Origin: Rugamonas sp. A1-17
GTDB lineage: Bacteria; Pseudomonadota; Gammaproteobacteria; Burkholderiales; Burkholderiaceae_D
Assembly: GCA_025548565.1 (NCBI GenBank)
Contig: JAJLPB010000009.1
Location: forward strand, 1-64,000
Direction of reading: 5' to 3'
Length of the DNA: 64,000 nucleotides
The notes below the pieces were generated by a model. That model saw nothing but the letters and a program-made list of their open reading frames with translations, was not told the DNA's origin and made no database searches. Shown piece by piece: positions 33,024-43,100 of the stretch (its first letter is position 1; each line of letters starts with the position of its first letter). Both the position numbers and the translations under genes were made by a program.

Positions 33024-35879
33024 ATGTCGCTGTTTTCCAAGTCGCCGTCGATCTCGCTGGCCGCCATGCTGACGCTGTCCACCGGGCTGGCCGTGACCGG
33101 CATGCTGTTCGTGGCCGTCAGCGCGCTGGAATACGGCAAGATGGAGCTCGGTTTCCAGCAGCGCGCCCAGGCGCGCGCGGCCGCCATCCGCAGCGGCCTG
33201 GACGACACGCTGGAACTGGTCACCGTCATCAACGACCTGTTCAAGTCGGTGGGTCCGGTCAGCCGCGAGCAGTTCGGCGACTTCACCCGGCCGCTGCTGG
33301 CGCGCCATCCTTTTGTGCAAGCTTTCAATTTCCACCGCGTGCTGACCGACGAGGAAGCGCGCCGCCACGCGGCCGCGCTGCGGGAACGCTATCCCGGCTA
33401 CGCCATGTTCGACAGCGGCCGCGTGCCGCTGTCGCCGCGCCCGCTGCACGCCATCGTCGACTATCTGGAACCGATGCACGGCAACGAGGCGGCGTTCGGG
33501 CTGGACGTGATGTCGCTGGGGCCGATGTCCAACACCGTCAACCAGGCGGTGGCGGCCGGCACCACGCTGGCCACGCCGCTGCTGCGGCTGGTGCAGGAAC
33601 GGGACAACCAGAAAGGCTTCGTGCTGCTGATGCCGGTCTACCGGCCGGGCGCGCAGACCGCCACCGCCGAACAGCGGCGCGCGGCGTGGATCGGCAACAC
33701 CGGCGCCGTCATCCGCTCCACCGACTTGATCCACAAGATACTGCAGGCCGCCGGCCTGCTGGACGACAGCTCGCTGGTGGTGCGGGTGTATGTGGGCGAC
33801 GATGTCCGCCCGGACAACCTGATCTACAGCCTGGGCCAGCCGCTCGGGCAGGCGGTGGCGGCCAAGCCGCTGCAGCGCTGGCTGGCGTTCGACTACCACG
33901 ACGTCTACACCCGCACCTTCAGCGCGGCCGGCAAGGCCTGGCACGTGCAGGTGACGCCGCTGCCGCGGCCCTTCCTGTCCAATCACCTGGGTTCGCTGTC
34001 CACGCTGCTGGGCGGCCTGCTGTTCTCGCTGCTGACGGCGGCCTTCGTCAATTCGCTGGCGCGGCGCTCGGTGCGCGTGCAACGGCTGGTGGACGAGCGC
34101 ACCCGCGCGCTCCAGCTCAGCAACGAGCGCCTGAACGACGACGTGGCCGCCCGCAAGCGCACCGAGCAAGCGCTGCAGGAAAGCGAGCTGCGCTTCCGCC
34201 GCCTGCTGGCGCTGTCGTCGGACTGGTACTGGGAGCAGGACGAGCAGTTCCGCTTCACCAGCATCACCGGCGGCTTCTTCGACAAGGGCAAGCAGGACCC
34301 GGACCATTTCATGGGCAAGACGCGCTGGGAACACCATCCCGAGATGCGGCAGGCGCGCTGGGGCCAGGACCACATCGCGCTGCTGCAAGCCCACCTGCCC
34401 TTCCTCAATTTCGAATACGCGCTGGCCGGCACCGATGGCCAGCAGCACTGGTTCAGCATCAGCGGCGAGCCGCTGTTCGACCAGGACGGCGTGTTCAAGG
34501 GCTATCGCGGCACCGGCACCGATATCACCGAGCGCAAGCTGTCCGAGCAGCGCATCCACCACATCGCCCACCACGACGTGCTGACCGGTCTGCCCAACCG
34601 CGTGCTGCTGCAGGACCGGCTGACGCAGGCGGCCGCCTTCGCCAACCGCAGCGGCAACCCGCTGTGGGTCATGCTGATCGACCTGGACCGCTTCAAGTTC
34701 GTCAACGACAGCCTGGGCCACAAGGCCGGCGACCTGCTGCTCAAGACCGTGGCCCAGCGCCTCCAGGACAGCGTGCGCGAGAGCGACACCGTGGCGCGGC
34801 TGTCGGGCGACGAGTTCGTCGCCATCCTGACCGAATACCCGGACGAGGCGCTGTCGCTGGACGTCACGCAGCGCATCATGCGCTCGGTGGCGCAGCCGGT
34901 GCTGCTGGAGGGGAAGGAATTCTTCGTCACCTGTTCGATCGGCGTGGCGGTGTACGATCCGGACGGCACGCCGGCGCAGCGCCTGATCGAGCATGCGGAC
35001 ATCGCCATGTACCGCGCCAAGAAGCTGGGCCGCAACAACACGCAGTTCTACCAGCCGGCCATGAACGAGGAGGCGCTGGAGCGGGTGCGCATCGAGACCG
35101 CGCTGCGCAGCGCGCTGGAGCGCGACGAGTTCGTGCTGCACTACCAGCCGCAGGTGGACCTGGACAGCGGCCGCATCGTCGGCATGGAGGCGCTGATACG
35201 CTGGCGGCATCCCGAGCTGGGCATGGTGGCGCCCGACCGCTTCATCGGGCTGGCCGAGGAGACCGGCCTGATCGTGCCGATCGGCGCCTGGGTGCTGCGG
35301 ACGGCGTGCGCGCAGGCCAAGGCGTGGCAGGACGCGGGCTTCGGGCCGCTGCGGATCGCGGTCAACCTGTCGCCGCGCCAGTTCGGCGAGCCGAACCTGC
35401 TGGCCTCGATCGCCGAGGTGCTGGAGCGGACCGGCCTGCCGCCGTCCTGCCTGGACATCGAGCTGACCGAGGGGCTGTTCATGCACGACGTGGCGCTGGC
35501 GGTGGAGCTGCTGCACAAGCTGAAGGCGCTGGGGCTGGCGCTGTCGATCGACGATTTCGGCACCGGGTATTCGAGCTTTTCCTACCTGCGCAGGTTCCCG
35601 ATCGACGTGCTGAAGATAGACCGTTCCTTCGTCAGCGACATCGGCGATGGCGACGAGGCTGCCATCGTGGTGTCCATCATCGCGCTGGCGCACAACCTCA
35701 AGCTGCGGGTGATCGCGGAGGGCGTGGAGACCGCCGCGCAGCTGGACTACCTGCGGCTGCACGGCTGCGACGAGATCCAGGGGTATTACTTCAGCCCGCC
35801 GGTGCCGGCAGCCGCCTTCGGGCAAATGCTGGCCGAAGGCGGGAATCTGCCGCCGGTGCGCAGTGAAATTTCCGGCTAA
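33024..35879 (+). CDS. CHASE-PAS-GGDEF-EAL membrane signalling protein
   Basis: 951 aa. TM1 near 12-34, a periplasmic CHASE domain (QAFNFHRVLTDEEARRHAAALRERYPGYAMFD, AFGLDVMS, MPVYRPG), TM2 at about 327-345 (LGSLSTLLGGLLFSLLTAAFV), PAS/PAC, GGDEF with active-type SGDEF and RESD I-site, and a full EAL set: GMEALIRWRHPELG, AVNLSPRQF, ELTEGLF, SIDDFGTGYSS, KIDRSFV, AEGVET and QGYYFSPP. CHASE domains in such proteins bind small periplasmic ligands. It probably switches between c-di-GMP synthesis and hydrolysis. Confidence 0.93.
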   Translation: MSLFSKSPSISLAAMLTLSTGLAVTGMLFVAVSALEYGKMELGFQQRAQARAAAIRSGLDDTLELVTVINDLFKSVGPVSREQFGDFTRPLLARHPFVQAFNFHRVLTDEEARRHAAALRERYPGYAMFDSGRVPLSPRPLHAIVDYLEPMHGNEAAFGLDVMSLGPMSNTVNQAVAAGTTLATPLLRLVQERDNQKGFVLLMPVYRPGAQTATAEQRRAAWIGNTGAVIRSTDLIHKILQAAGLLDDSSLVVRVYVGDDVRPDNLIYSLGQPLGQAVAAKPLQRWLAFDYHDVYTRTFSAAGKAWHVQVTPLPRPFLSNHLGSLSTLLGGLLFSLLTAAFVNSLARRSVRVQRLVDERTRALQLSNERLNDDVAARKRTEQALQESELRFRRLLALSSDWYWEQDEQFRFTSITGGFFDKGKQDPDHFMGKTRWEHHPEMRQARWGQDHIALLQAHLPFLNFEYALAGTDGQQHWFSISGEPLFDQDGVFKGYRGTGTDITERKLSEQRIHHIAHHDVLTGLPNRVLLQDRLTQAAAFANRSGNPLWVMLIDLDRFKFVNDSLGHKAGDLLLKTVAQRLQDSVRESDTVARLSGDEFVAILTEYPDEALSLDVTQRIMRSVAQPVLLEGKEFFVTCSIGVAVYDPDGTPAQRLIEHADIAMYRAKKLGRNNTQFYQPAMNEEALERVRIETALRSALERDEFVLHYQPQVDLDSGRIVGMEALIRWRHPELGMVAPDRFIGLAEETGLIVPIGAWVLRTACAQAKAWQDAGFGPLRIAVNLSPRQFGEPNLLASIAEVLERTGLPPSCLDIELTEGLFMHDVALAVELLHKLKALGLALSIDDFGTGYSSFSYLRRFPIDVLKIDRSFVSDIGDGDEAAIVVSIIALAHNLKLRVIAEGVETAAQLDYLRLHGCDEIQGYYFSPPVPAAAFGQMLAEGGNLPPVRSEISG

Positions 35880-35895
35880 ACGCGGGCCACCCGCG

Positions 35896-36402
35896 TCAGG
35901 CCGGCTTGCGGCGACGCTTCTTGGGCGCCAGCATGGTGCCGGTGCAGCCCGGCGCGCCGCAGCGGCAGGCGAAGGAGCGCTTGATCGCCGGCGTGTGGCG
36001 GCCCTCGTAGATCAGCGGATAGGAGTAGCTCAGCTCTTCGCCGCACTTAATATCGTGCAGCGCGTAGATGTAGATGCGGCCCTCGTCCTCGATGGCCTGG
36101 CAGTTGGGCTCGCACGAGTGGTTGATGAAGCGCGCTTCGTTGCCCTCATCGCCGCCGTCGACGACGTTGCCGTTGGCCAGGCTGAAGAAGAAGGTGTGGT
36201 TGTGCGGCATGTCCTGCGCGGCCGCGCGCTCCAGCGCCTCGGGCCAGGTGATCTCGCGGCCCGTGTATTCGATCACGCATTCGCTGACCGCGATGTCGCG
36301 GTTGGCGAACACGCCCCGCCCGTGCACCGGCGAGGTCTTGACGATGTACGCCGGCTGGTCGGACAGCACGGCCGGACTTTCCATTACATTTTCAGTCAAC
36401 AT
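35896..36402 (-). CDS. SET domain protein (putative protein lysine methyltransferase)
   Basis: 168 aa from ATG 36402, 8 bp after the KTSC gene; an ATG at 36384 is also possible. The SET core is well preserved: HGRGVFANRDIAVSECVIEYTG, the SAM-site motif NHSCEPNC (94-101), GEELSYSY (121-128), and a post-SET zinc cluster with Cys146, Cys148 and Cys153. The C-terminus is very basic (PKKRRRKPA). Bacterial SET proteins of this kind may methylate lysines of nucleoid or ribosomal proteins. Target not known. Confidence 0.88.
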   Translation of the reverse strand: MLTENVMESPAVLSDQPAYIVKTSPVHGRGVFANRDIAVSECVIEYTGREITWPEALERAAAQDMPHNHTFFFSLANGNVVDGGDEGNEARFINHSCEPNCQAIEDEGRIYIYALHDIKCGEELSYSYPLIYEGRHTPAIKRSFACRCGAPGCTGTMLAPKKRRRKPA

Positions 36403-36410
36403 AGGTCGGC

Positions 36411-36689
36411 TCAGTTGGCATCGCCGCCGGGCGGCTTGAACAGGTCTTCCAGCTCGGCGCGGCTGGTGGGCTTGCGCACCACGCCGCGCCGGCCGCTGAA
36501 TTCGTCTTCGATATTGTCGCGATAGTAGCTCCACGCGGCGGCCGAGGTCGACAGCTTGCGCCACACCTCGTTGCCCACGCCCGAGTAGTCGATGGCGACG
36601 CCGTCGTCGAACTCCACGCGCAGCATGCGCTCGCGCGCATCGTATCCGATGGCGCGCAGCTTGCCGGCGTTGATGCGTTTCATCTCCAT
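36411..36689 (-). CDS. KTSC domain protein
   Basis: 92 aa. The single KTSC-type domain reads LRAIGYDARERMLRVEFDDGVAIDYSGVGNEVWRKLSTSAAAWSYYRDNIEDEF. KTSC domains are small beta-rich folds often attached to lysyl-tRNA synthetase or nucleases; here it stands alone. It is the middle gene of a thioesterase-KTSC-SET operon with gaps of 9 and 8 bp. A second ATG lies at codon 3. Confidence 0.8.
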   Translation of the reverse strand: MEMKRINAGKLRAIGYDARERMLRVEFDDGVAIDYSGVGNEVWRKLSTSAAAWSYYRDNIEDEFSGRRGVVRKPTSRAELEDLFKPPGGDAN

Positions 36690-36698
36690 ACAGCCTCC

Positions 36699-37190
36699 TC
36701 AGGCCTTGCGCGCTCCGTGCACCATCTGGCGGGCCTGCTTGCGCAGCAGAGCCTGGTCCCAGCGCTGTTTCTGCTCCTCGGTTTCCGGCACCAGCGTCGG
36801 CACCTCGACCGGCTTGCGGTGTTCATCCACCGCCACCATCGTAAAGTAGCAGCTATTCGCGTGGCGCACCAGACGTTGCTGAATGTTTTCCGTCACCACG
36901 CGGATGCCCACCTCCATCGAGGTGCGGCCGGTGTAGTTGATCGACGCCAGGAAGGTCACCAGCTCGCCCACGTGGATGGGCTGCAGGAACATCACCTGGT
37001 CCACCGACAGCGTCACCACGTAGCTGCCCGAGTAGCGGCTGGCGCAGGCATAGGCCACGCTGTCGAGATATTTGAGGATGGTGCCCCCGTGGACGTTTCC
37101 GGAAAAATTGGCCATGTCCGGCGTCATCAGGACGGTCATGCTCAGTTCGTGGGCGGTCCAGCTCATCGGTTTTTGCATTGCATACTCCAT
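36699..37190 (-). CDS. Acyl-CoA thioesterase, YciA/hotdog type
   Basis: 163 aa from ATG 37190 with GGAGA eight bases before it; an ATG at 37178 also has a GGAG, and ATGs further up are less likely. Hotdog-fold signature ANFSGNVHGGTILKYLDSVAYACASRYSG, with VDQVMFLQPIHVGELVTFLASINYTGRTSMEVGIRV. Such enzymes hydrolyse short to medium acyl-CoA. First gene of the operon with KTSC and SET genes; divergent from the M16 protease pair. Confidence 0.88.
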   Translation of the reverse strand: MEYAMQKPMSWTAHELSMTVLMTPDMANFSGNVHGGTILKYLDSVAYACASRYSGSYVVTLSVDQVMFLQPIHVGELVTFLASINYTGRTSMEVGIRVVTENIQQRLVRHANSCYFTMVAVDEHRKPVEVPTLVPETEEQKQRWDQALLRKQARQMVHGARKA

Positions 37191-37306
37191 AGTTGTTTTC
37201 TCCATGCTATCCGCTAAGCTTGTCATTCGCAAATAGTTATCAAAAACAACTAGTGAACTGCAACGTTTAATCGTATGCTTTGCGCTTCACAAAAAAAGGA
37301 GCAACC

Positions 37307-38620
37307 ATGAAATGGAAAGTCCTGGCCGCCAGTCTCATGCTCGGCATGGCCGCCACCGCCCACGCCGTCACGGCGGACGAGGTCCACACCTTCACGCTGG
37401 CCAACGGCATGAAGTTCATCGTGCTCGAATCGCACACCATCCCCAACGCCAATATGTACACGTTCTGGAAGGTCGGCTCGCGCAACGAGGCGCCCGGCAT
37501 CACCGGCCTGTCGCACTTCTTCGAACACATGATGTTCAACGGCTCCAGGCACTACGGCCCGAAAATGTTCGACCGCACCATGGAAGCCAAGGGCGGCTCC
37601 AACAACGCCTACACCAGCAACGACCTGACCGTGTACCAGGACTGGTTCCCGGCGGCGTCGCTGGAAACCATTTTCACGCTCGAGAGCGACCGCATCGCCC
37701 ACCTGACCATCGACCCGAAAATGGTCGCCAGCGAGCGCGGCGTGGTGTTGTCCGAGCGCAGCACCGGGCTGGAGAACTCCAACATCCGCGCGCTGCACGA
37801 GGAAGTCAACGGCGTCGCTTTCCAGGCCCATCCGTATTCGTGGCCGGTGATCGGCCATGAGTCCGACATCAAGGCCTGGACCCAGGAAGACCTGCAGCGC
37901 TACTTCAACACCTACTACGCGCCCAACAACGCGGTGTCGGTGATCGTCGGCGACGTCAAGGCCGACGAGGTGAAGAAGCTGGCCACCAAATACTTCGGCG
38001 GCATTCCGAAGCGCGCGCTGCCGCCGGCCGTGCGCACCGTGGAGCCTGAACAGAAAGGCGAACGCCGCGTGTTCGTCGCCAAGGAATCGGCCACCTCGGC
38101 CAACCTGGCCATCGCCTACAAGGTGCCGGCCGCCAACAGCCCGGACTTCTACGCGCTGGAGGTGCTGCAGAGCATACTGGGCGAAGGCAAGACCTCGCGC
38201 CTGTACAAGGCGCTGGTCGAGCAGCAGCTGGCCACGCAGGTCAGCGCCAGCAGCATGGACGGCTTCGATCCCGGCCTGCTGTACCTGTCGGCCGTGGCCA
38301 CCGCCAAGACCCCGCCGGCCCAGCTGGAGCAGGCGCTGCTGGCCGAGGTCGACAACCTGGTCAAGAACGGCGTGACCGCCGACGAGCTGCAAAAGGTGAA
38401 GAACCAGAAGCTGCTGAACCTGTACCGCGAGCAGGAAACCATCAACGGCAAGGCCCAGCAACTGGGCAACTACGAGGTGTTCTTCGGCGACTACAAGAAA
38501 ATGTTCGACGCCCCGGCCGCCTACGAAAAACTGACGCCGGCCGATATCCAGGCCGTCGCCGCCAAATACCTGAAGAAATCGCAGCGCACCGTCGGCGTGC
38601 TGGCTGCGAAGGAGGATTGA
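37307..38620 (+). CDS. M16 family zinc metallopeptidase, catalytic subunit
   Basis: 437 aa from ATG 37307 (AAAAGGAGC upstream), with signal peptide MKWKVLAASLMLGMAATAHA. The inverted zinc motif HxxEH is present as LSHFFEHMMFNGS (residues about 76-80), with the distal glutamate region SERGVVLSERS. C-terminal inactive-like M16 half follows. A periplasmic processing protease or peptidase. It is followed after 4 bp by a partner lacking the zinc motif, the usual alpha/beta arrangement. Confidence 0.92.
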   Translation: MKWKVLAASLMLGMAATAHAVTADEVHTFTLANGMKFIVLESHTIPNANMYTFWKVGSRNEAPGITGLSHFFEHMMFNGSRHYGPKMFDRTMEAKGGSNNAYTSNDLTVYQDWFPAASLETIFTLESDRIAHLTIDPKMVASERGVVLSERSTGLENSNIRALHEEVNGVAFQAHPYSWPVIGHESDIKAWTQEDLQRYFNTYYAPNNAVSVIVGDVKADEVKKLATKYFGGIPKRALPPAVRTVEPEQKGERRVFVAKESATSANLAIAYKVPAANSPDFYALEVLQSILGEGKTSRLYKALVEQQLATQVSASSMDGFDPGLLYLSAVATAKTPPAQLEQALLAEVDNLVKNGVTADELQKVKNQKLLNLYREQETINGKAQQLGNYEVFFGDYKKMFDAPAAYEKLTPADIQAVAAKYLKKSQRTVGVLAAKED

Positions 38621-38624
38621 TACG

Positions 38625-40025
38625 ATGAGCATCAAAGCAACCGTAATGGCCGCCGCCGTGCTGGCCGCGCTGGGCGTGGCGCCCTTGGCCGGCGCCGCCG
38701 ATTTCCGCCTGCCGGCGTTCGACACCGTCACCCTGCCCAACGGCCTGACCGTGTACCTGATGGAGCGCCACGAGGTGCCGCTGATCTCGGTGCGCGCCGT
38801 GGTCAAGGCCGGCGCCGTCAACGATGAGAAACAGCCGGGCCTGTCCAACCTGACCGGCGACGCCCTGCTGCTGGGCAGCAAAGCCCATAACAAGACCGCG
38901 ATCGACCAGGCCTTCGACTTCCGCGGCGCCCGCCTGGCCGGTGGCGCCGGCACCGAGGCCAGCACGGTGCAAGCCAACTTCGCCCGCGCCGACAGCGCCG
39001 CGCTGCTGCCGCTGTTTGCCGAGATCGTCCAGCAGCCAAGCTTCGACGAGGCCGAGCTGGCCAAGCTGCGCGACCGCAAGGTCAACGGCTTGAAGCAAGC
39101 CAAGGAAGCGCCGCGCAACGTGGTGGGCAACTACTACCGCGCCATGCTGTTCGGCGAGGCGCCGTATGCGAATCCGCCCGGCGGCACGGTCAGCAGCGTC
39201 AGCGCGCTCAAGCAGAGCGACGTGCAGGGCTATTACCAGCACTACTATCGTCCGGACAACGCCGCCATCATCGTGGTGGGCGACTTCCAGACGGCCGAGA
39301 TGCGCAAGCAGATCGAGTCGCTGTTCGGCGCGTGGAAGGCCAGCGGCCCGGCGCTGCCGCGGCAGGACAACGGCAAGGTGCAGGCCGACAAGGCGCGCGT
39401 GTGGCTGGTCAACAAGCCGGACGCGATCGAGACCACCTTCCTGATCGGCGGCGTCGGCATCGCCCGCAACGATCCGGACTATGTGCCTGTGCAAGTGCTC
39501 AACACCATCGTCGGCGGCCGCTTCACCTCGTGGCTGAACGATGAGCTGCGGGTGAATTCGGGCCTGACCTACGGCGCCCGCAGCGAGTTCGCCACGCTGT
39601 CGCAGACCGGCACCTTCGCCATCTCCAGCTTCACCGCGCTGCCCAAGACCGAGGCGGCGCTGGCGCTGGCGCACAAGACCTATCAGCGCTTGTGGGACAA
39701 GGGCATCGACCGGGCGACGCTGGAATCGGCCAAGGCCTATGTCAAGGGCCAGTTCCCGCCACGCTACGAGACCGGCGAGCAGCTGGCCGGCTTGTTGGGC
39801 GACATGTACGCGTCCAAGGTCGGCCGCGAGCAGATCGATAACTTCATGAAGGATGTCGACAGCCTGACGCCGGAGCGCGCCAAGGCGCTGGTGGACAAGC
39901 ACTTCCCGCGCACCAAACTGCAAACGGTGCTGGTGGGGAAAGCCGACGCCATCCGCGACATCGCCAAGTCCTACGGCGAAGTGACCGAGCTGCAGATCAG
40001 CGCGGACGGTTTCCAGCCGCGCTAA
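38625..40025 (+). CDS. M16 family peptidase-like protein, non-catalytic partner
   Basis: 466 aa with signal peptide MSIKATVMAAAVLAALGVAPLAGA. The M16 fold is clear (DTVTLPNGLTVYLMERHEVPLISVRAVVKAG, DNAAIIVVGDF, LNTIVGGRFTSWLNDELRVNSGLTYGA), but the position of HxxEH holds LSNLTGDALLLGS, so no zinc is bound. In such pairs this subunit contributes the R/Y substrate-positioning pair (here NSGLTYGARSEF). It probably forms a heterodimer with the upstream protein. Confidence 0.9.
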   Translation: MSIKATVMAAAVLAALGVAPLAGAADFRLPAFDTVTLPNGLTVYLMERHEVPLISVRAVVKAGAVNDEKQPGLSNLTGDALLLGSKAHNKTAIDQAFDFRGARLAGGAGTEASTVQANFARADSAALLPLFAEIVQQPSFDEAELAKLRDRKVNGLKQAKEAPRNVVGNYYRAMLFGEAPYANPPGGTVSSVSALKQSDVQGYYQHYYRPDNAAIIVVGDFQTAEMRKQIESLFGAWKASGPALPRQDNGKVQADKARVWLVNKPDAIETTFLIGGVGIARNDPDYVPVQVLNTIVGGRFTSWLNDELRVNSGLTYGARSEFATLSQTGTFAISSFTALPKTEAALALAHKTYQRLWDKGIDRATLESAKAYVKGQFPPRYETGEQLAGLLGDMYASKVGREQIDNFMKDVDSLTPERAKALVDKHFPRTKLQTVLVGKADAIRDIAKSYGEVTELQISADGFQPR

Positions 40026-40041
40026 GTCCAGGGACGCGCGC

Positions 40042-40127
40042 CACCGTCATTCCCGCGCAGGCGGGAATCCATACTCCGCCTGACGCGACGCGTTGTATGG
40101 GTTCCCGCCAGTGGGGGGAACGACGTG
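40042..40127. repeat. Intergenic inverted repeat (REP/MITE-like element)
   Basis: Two 33-bp arms, 40042-40074 and 40095-40127, are imperfect inverted copies of each other (about 80 percent by eye) around a 20-bp centre; each arm contains a TTCCCGC..GGCGGGAA-type inner palindrome. The arm core GTCATTCCCGCGCAGGCGGG is a widespread type of dispersed proteobacterial palindrome. It lies between converging genes, where it may also act in 3' end formation. Confidence 0.65.
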
Positions 40128-40129
40128 GG

Positions 40130-43100
40130 TTATAAAACTGCGGCGGCCGGGTCCAGCTGGCGCGCCAGGCGGGCGATCTCGTCCACCACGCCGGGGACGG
40201 CGTCGATCACCGGCGCCAGCTGCGCGCGGCCTGTCGCGCCGGGGTCCGCCTTCAGCGCCTGCTCGGCCCGGTGCGCCAGCCCGGCCAGGCGGTCGGCGCC
40301 CACCGTGCCGGCCAATCCCTTGAGCGTATGCAGTAGCGGCAAGGCCGCGCCGCCATCCTGTCCGTCGCCTGCAGCCTGCAATTGGGCCGACAGCTTGTTC
40401 GCCTCCACCGCAAAACTGCGCAGCGCCACCAGATACACCGAAAGCAGACCACCCATGCGCTTGAGCGCGGCCGCGCTGTTGATGCCGGCTTCCGCCAGCG
40501 GCGCCATGCCCGTCACATCGGCCGCAGCGGCCGCCACGGCCTCCACCACCTGCGCCGCCGCCATCCCCGGCGGCACGCCAGCGCGCCGCGCATGCCGCAG
40601 GATCACCGCGATCAACTGGGCCAGGTCGAAGGGCTTGCCGATGTGGTCGACCATGCCCGCGTCCAGCGCGGCGACGCGGTCGGCCGGCATGGCGTTGGCC
40701 GTCATCGCCACGATGGGCGGGGCGTGCGCGCCCAGCAGGCGCTGGATCGCATGCGTCGCTTCGTAGCCATCCATTTCCGGCATCTGGATGTCCATCAGGA
40801 TCAGGTCCGGCGGCACACCGGGGCGCGACGCGGCGGCTATCGCCATTTGCCCGGAGCTGGCCACCTCGACCTGCGCGCCCTCGTTGCCCAGCAATTCGCT
40901 GGCCACCTGCTGGTTGGCCGGATTGTCGTCCACCAGCAGCAGGCGCAGGCCGTCCAGCCGCCGCAGCGACGGCAGCGCCACCGCCGCCAGCGGCGCGCGC
41001 TTTTCCATGCGGGCCTCGGCCACCGCGTCGAACAGCATCGACGCCGTCACCGGCTTGACCACGAAGCCGTCGAGCACCGGTTCCATTTCCATGTGGCGCT
41101 GCGCCAGCAGCTCGCGGTCGTGCGCGGTCACCATCACGATCAGCGGCAGCTTGCCGTGCGGCGCCAGCTTGCGGATCTCGCAGCTGGTTTCCCAGCCGTC
41201 GAAGACCGGCATGCGCCAGTCGATCAGCACCACGTCGTAGGCGCGCTGCGCGGCCATGTGCCCGGCCACGGCGGCCAACGCCTCGTGGCCGTCGCCGGCC
41301 ACGTCCACCTGCCAGCCGAACGATTGCGCCATCTCGCTCAGCACCATGCGCGCCACCGGATTATCGTCCACCACCAGGCAGGTCAGGCCCTTGAGCAGCC
41401 CGCGCTCCGGCGCGTCCGCCGCGATGCCGGGCGCCTCGGCCGGCACCGGCGCCACGCCGCACGCGACCGCGAATTCGAACACGCTGCCCTGCCCCAGCGT
41501 GCTGGTCACGTTCAGCTCGCCGCCCATCAGGCGCACCAGGCGCTGGCTGATCGCCAGACCCAGGCCGGTGCCGCCGTAGCGGCGCGCGGTCGACGCCTCG
41601 GCCTGCGAGAAGCCGTCGAAGATGCGCAGGCGTTGCTCGTCCGAGATGCCGATGCCGCTGTCGCGGATCGAGAAGCCTATCGTCAGCGTGCCGGCGCCGC
41701 GCGCCAGCAGCCGGGCCGACAGCACCACCTCGCCCTGCTCGGTGAACTTGATGGCGTTGCCCGCCAGGTTGAGCAAGATCTGCTGCAGGCGCAAGGCGTC
41801 GCCCTCCACCAGCGCCGGCAGTTGCGGATCGATGCGGAACAGCACTTCGATATTCTTGCTGCCGACGTTGGCCGACAGGATCACGGCCAGGTCGCGCCAC
41901 AGCTTGTCGAGCCGGAACGGATGGGGATCGAGCGCCAGCTTGCCGGCCTCCACCTTGGAGAAGTCCAGGATGTCGTTGAGCAGGCCCAGCAAGGCGCTGG
42001 CGGCGGCGTGGGCCTTGGCCGCGTAGTCCTGCTGGCGCTCGCTCATCTCGGTCTGCTGCAGCAGTTGCAGCATGCCCAGCACGGCGTTCATCGGCGAGCG
42101 GATCTCGTGGCTCATGTTGGCGACGAACTCGGACTTGGCGCGGCCGGCCTGGTCGGCCTCCTCCTTGGCCTGCCGCAGCGCCTCGTGCGCCGCGCGCGCC
42201 TCGGTGGAATCGGTGCTGCTGCCCACCCAGCCCAGGATGCGGCCGTTGCCATCCTTCTGCGGCAAGGCGTGGTTGTCGAAGATGCGCCAGGCGCCGTCCA
42301 GGCGGCGCAACCGGCAATCGCAGCGGAAGGCGTCGCCGGTGGCGGCGGCGCGCTGCCACTCGGCCTGCAGCGCCGCGCGATCGTCCGGGTGCAGCACCGG
42401 CGCCCAGTCGCCCGCCTCGATCAGCAGCGCCGACGGCACGCCGCTGAAGCGTTCCCAGTGGTGGCTGATGAAGTCGAGCCGCAGCGCCGGCGTGACGGTC
42501 CACACCATTTGCGGCAAGCCTTCGGTCAGCGAGCGCCAGCGCGATTCGGAGGCGGTCAGCCGCACCAGCGAGGCCTGCAGCGCGTGGTCGGCTTCGAGCA
42601 TCTGGTGCACCGCCTGCGATTGCTTGCGCATGGCGTACCACACGCCCGCCAGCAACGCTGCCGCGAGCGCCACCAGCACGCCGATGAAGACCAGCGCGTT
42701 GCGCACTTCCCTGCGCCACGGCGCCAGGAAATCCTCGCTGGCCAGCGCGACCGCCACGTACAGCGGATAGCGGCCGACGCGCTGCAGGCTCATCGTGCGC
42801 TCAAGCTTGTCGCGGTCGCTGAGGATGTTGTAGGTGTCGCCTTTTTGCCGGCCTTCGAGGATGGCCTGGGTTTGCGGCGAGACCTTGATGGTGTCGCCGA
42901 AGGCCATGGCGTCGACGAAGGGATAGCGGTGCAGCACGCGGCGGCGCTCGTCCAGCAGCACGATGGAGCCGTGGGCGCCGATATTGAGCGACGAGAACAG
43001 CTCGGTCAGGCGCGAACTGTTCATCAGCGCGTAGGCGGTGCCACCGAAACGGCCGTCCGGCATGGCCAGCGGATAGACCAGCGGCAGCACCCACTCGCCG

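Noticed and set aside
32979..35825. 948-codon open frame on the minus strand
   Set aside because: Shadow of the CHASE-PAS-GGDEF-EAL gene, which has complete domains in the sense frame.
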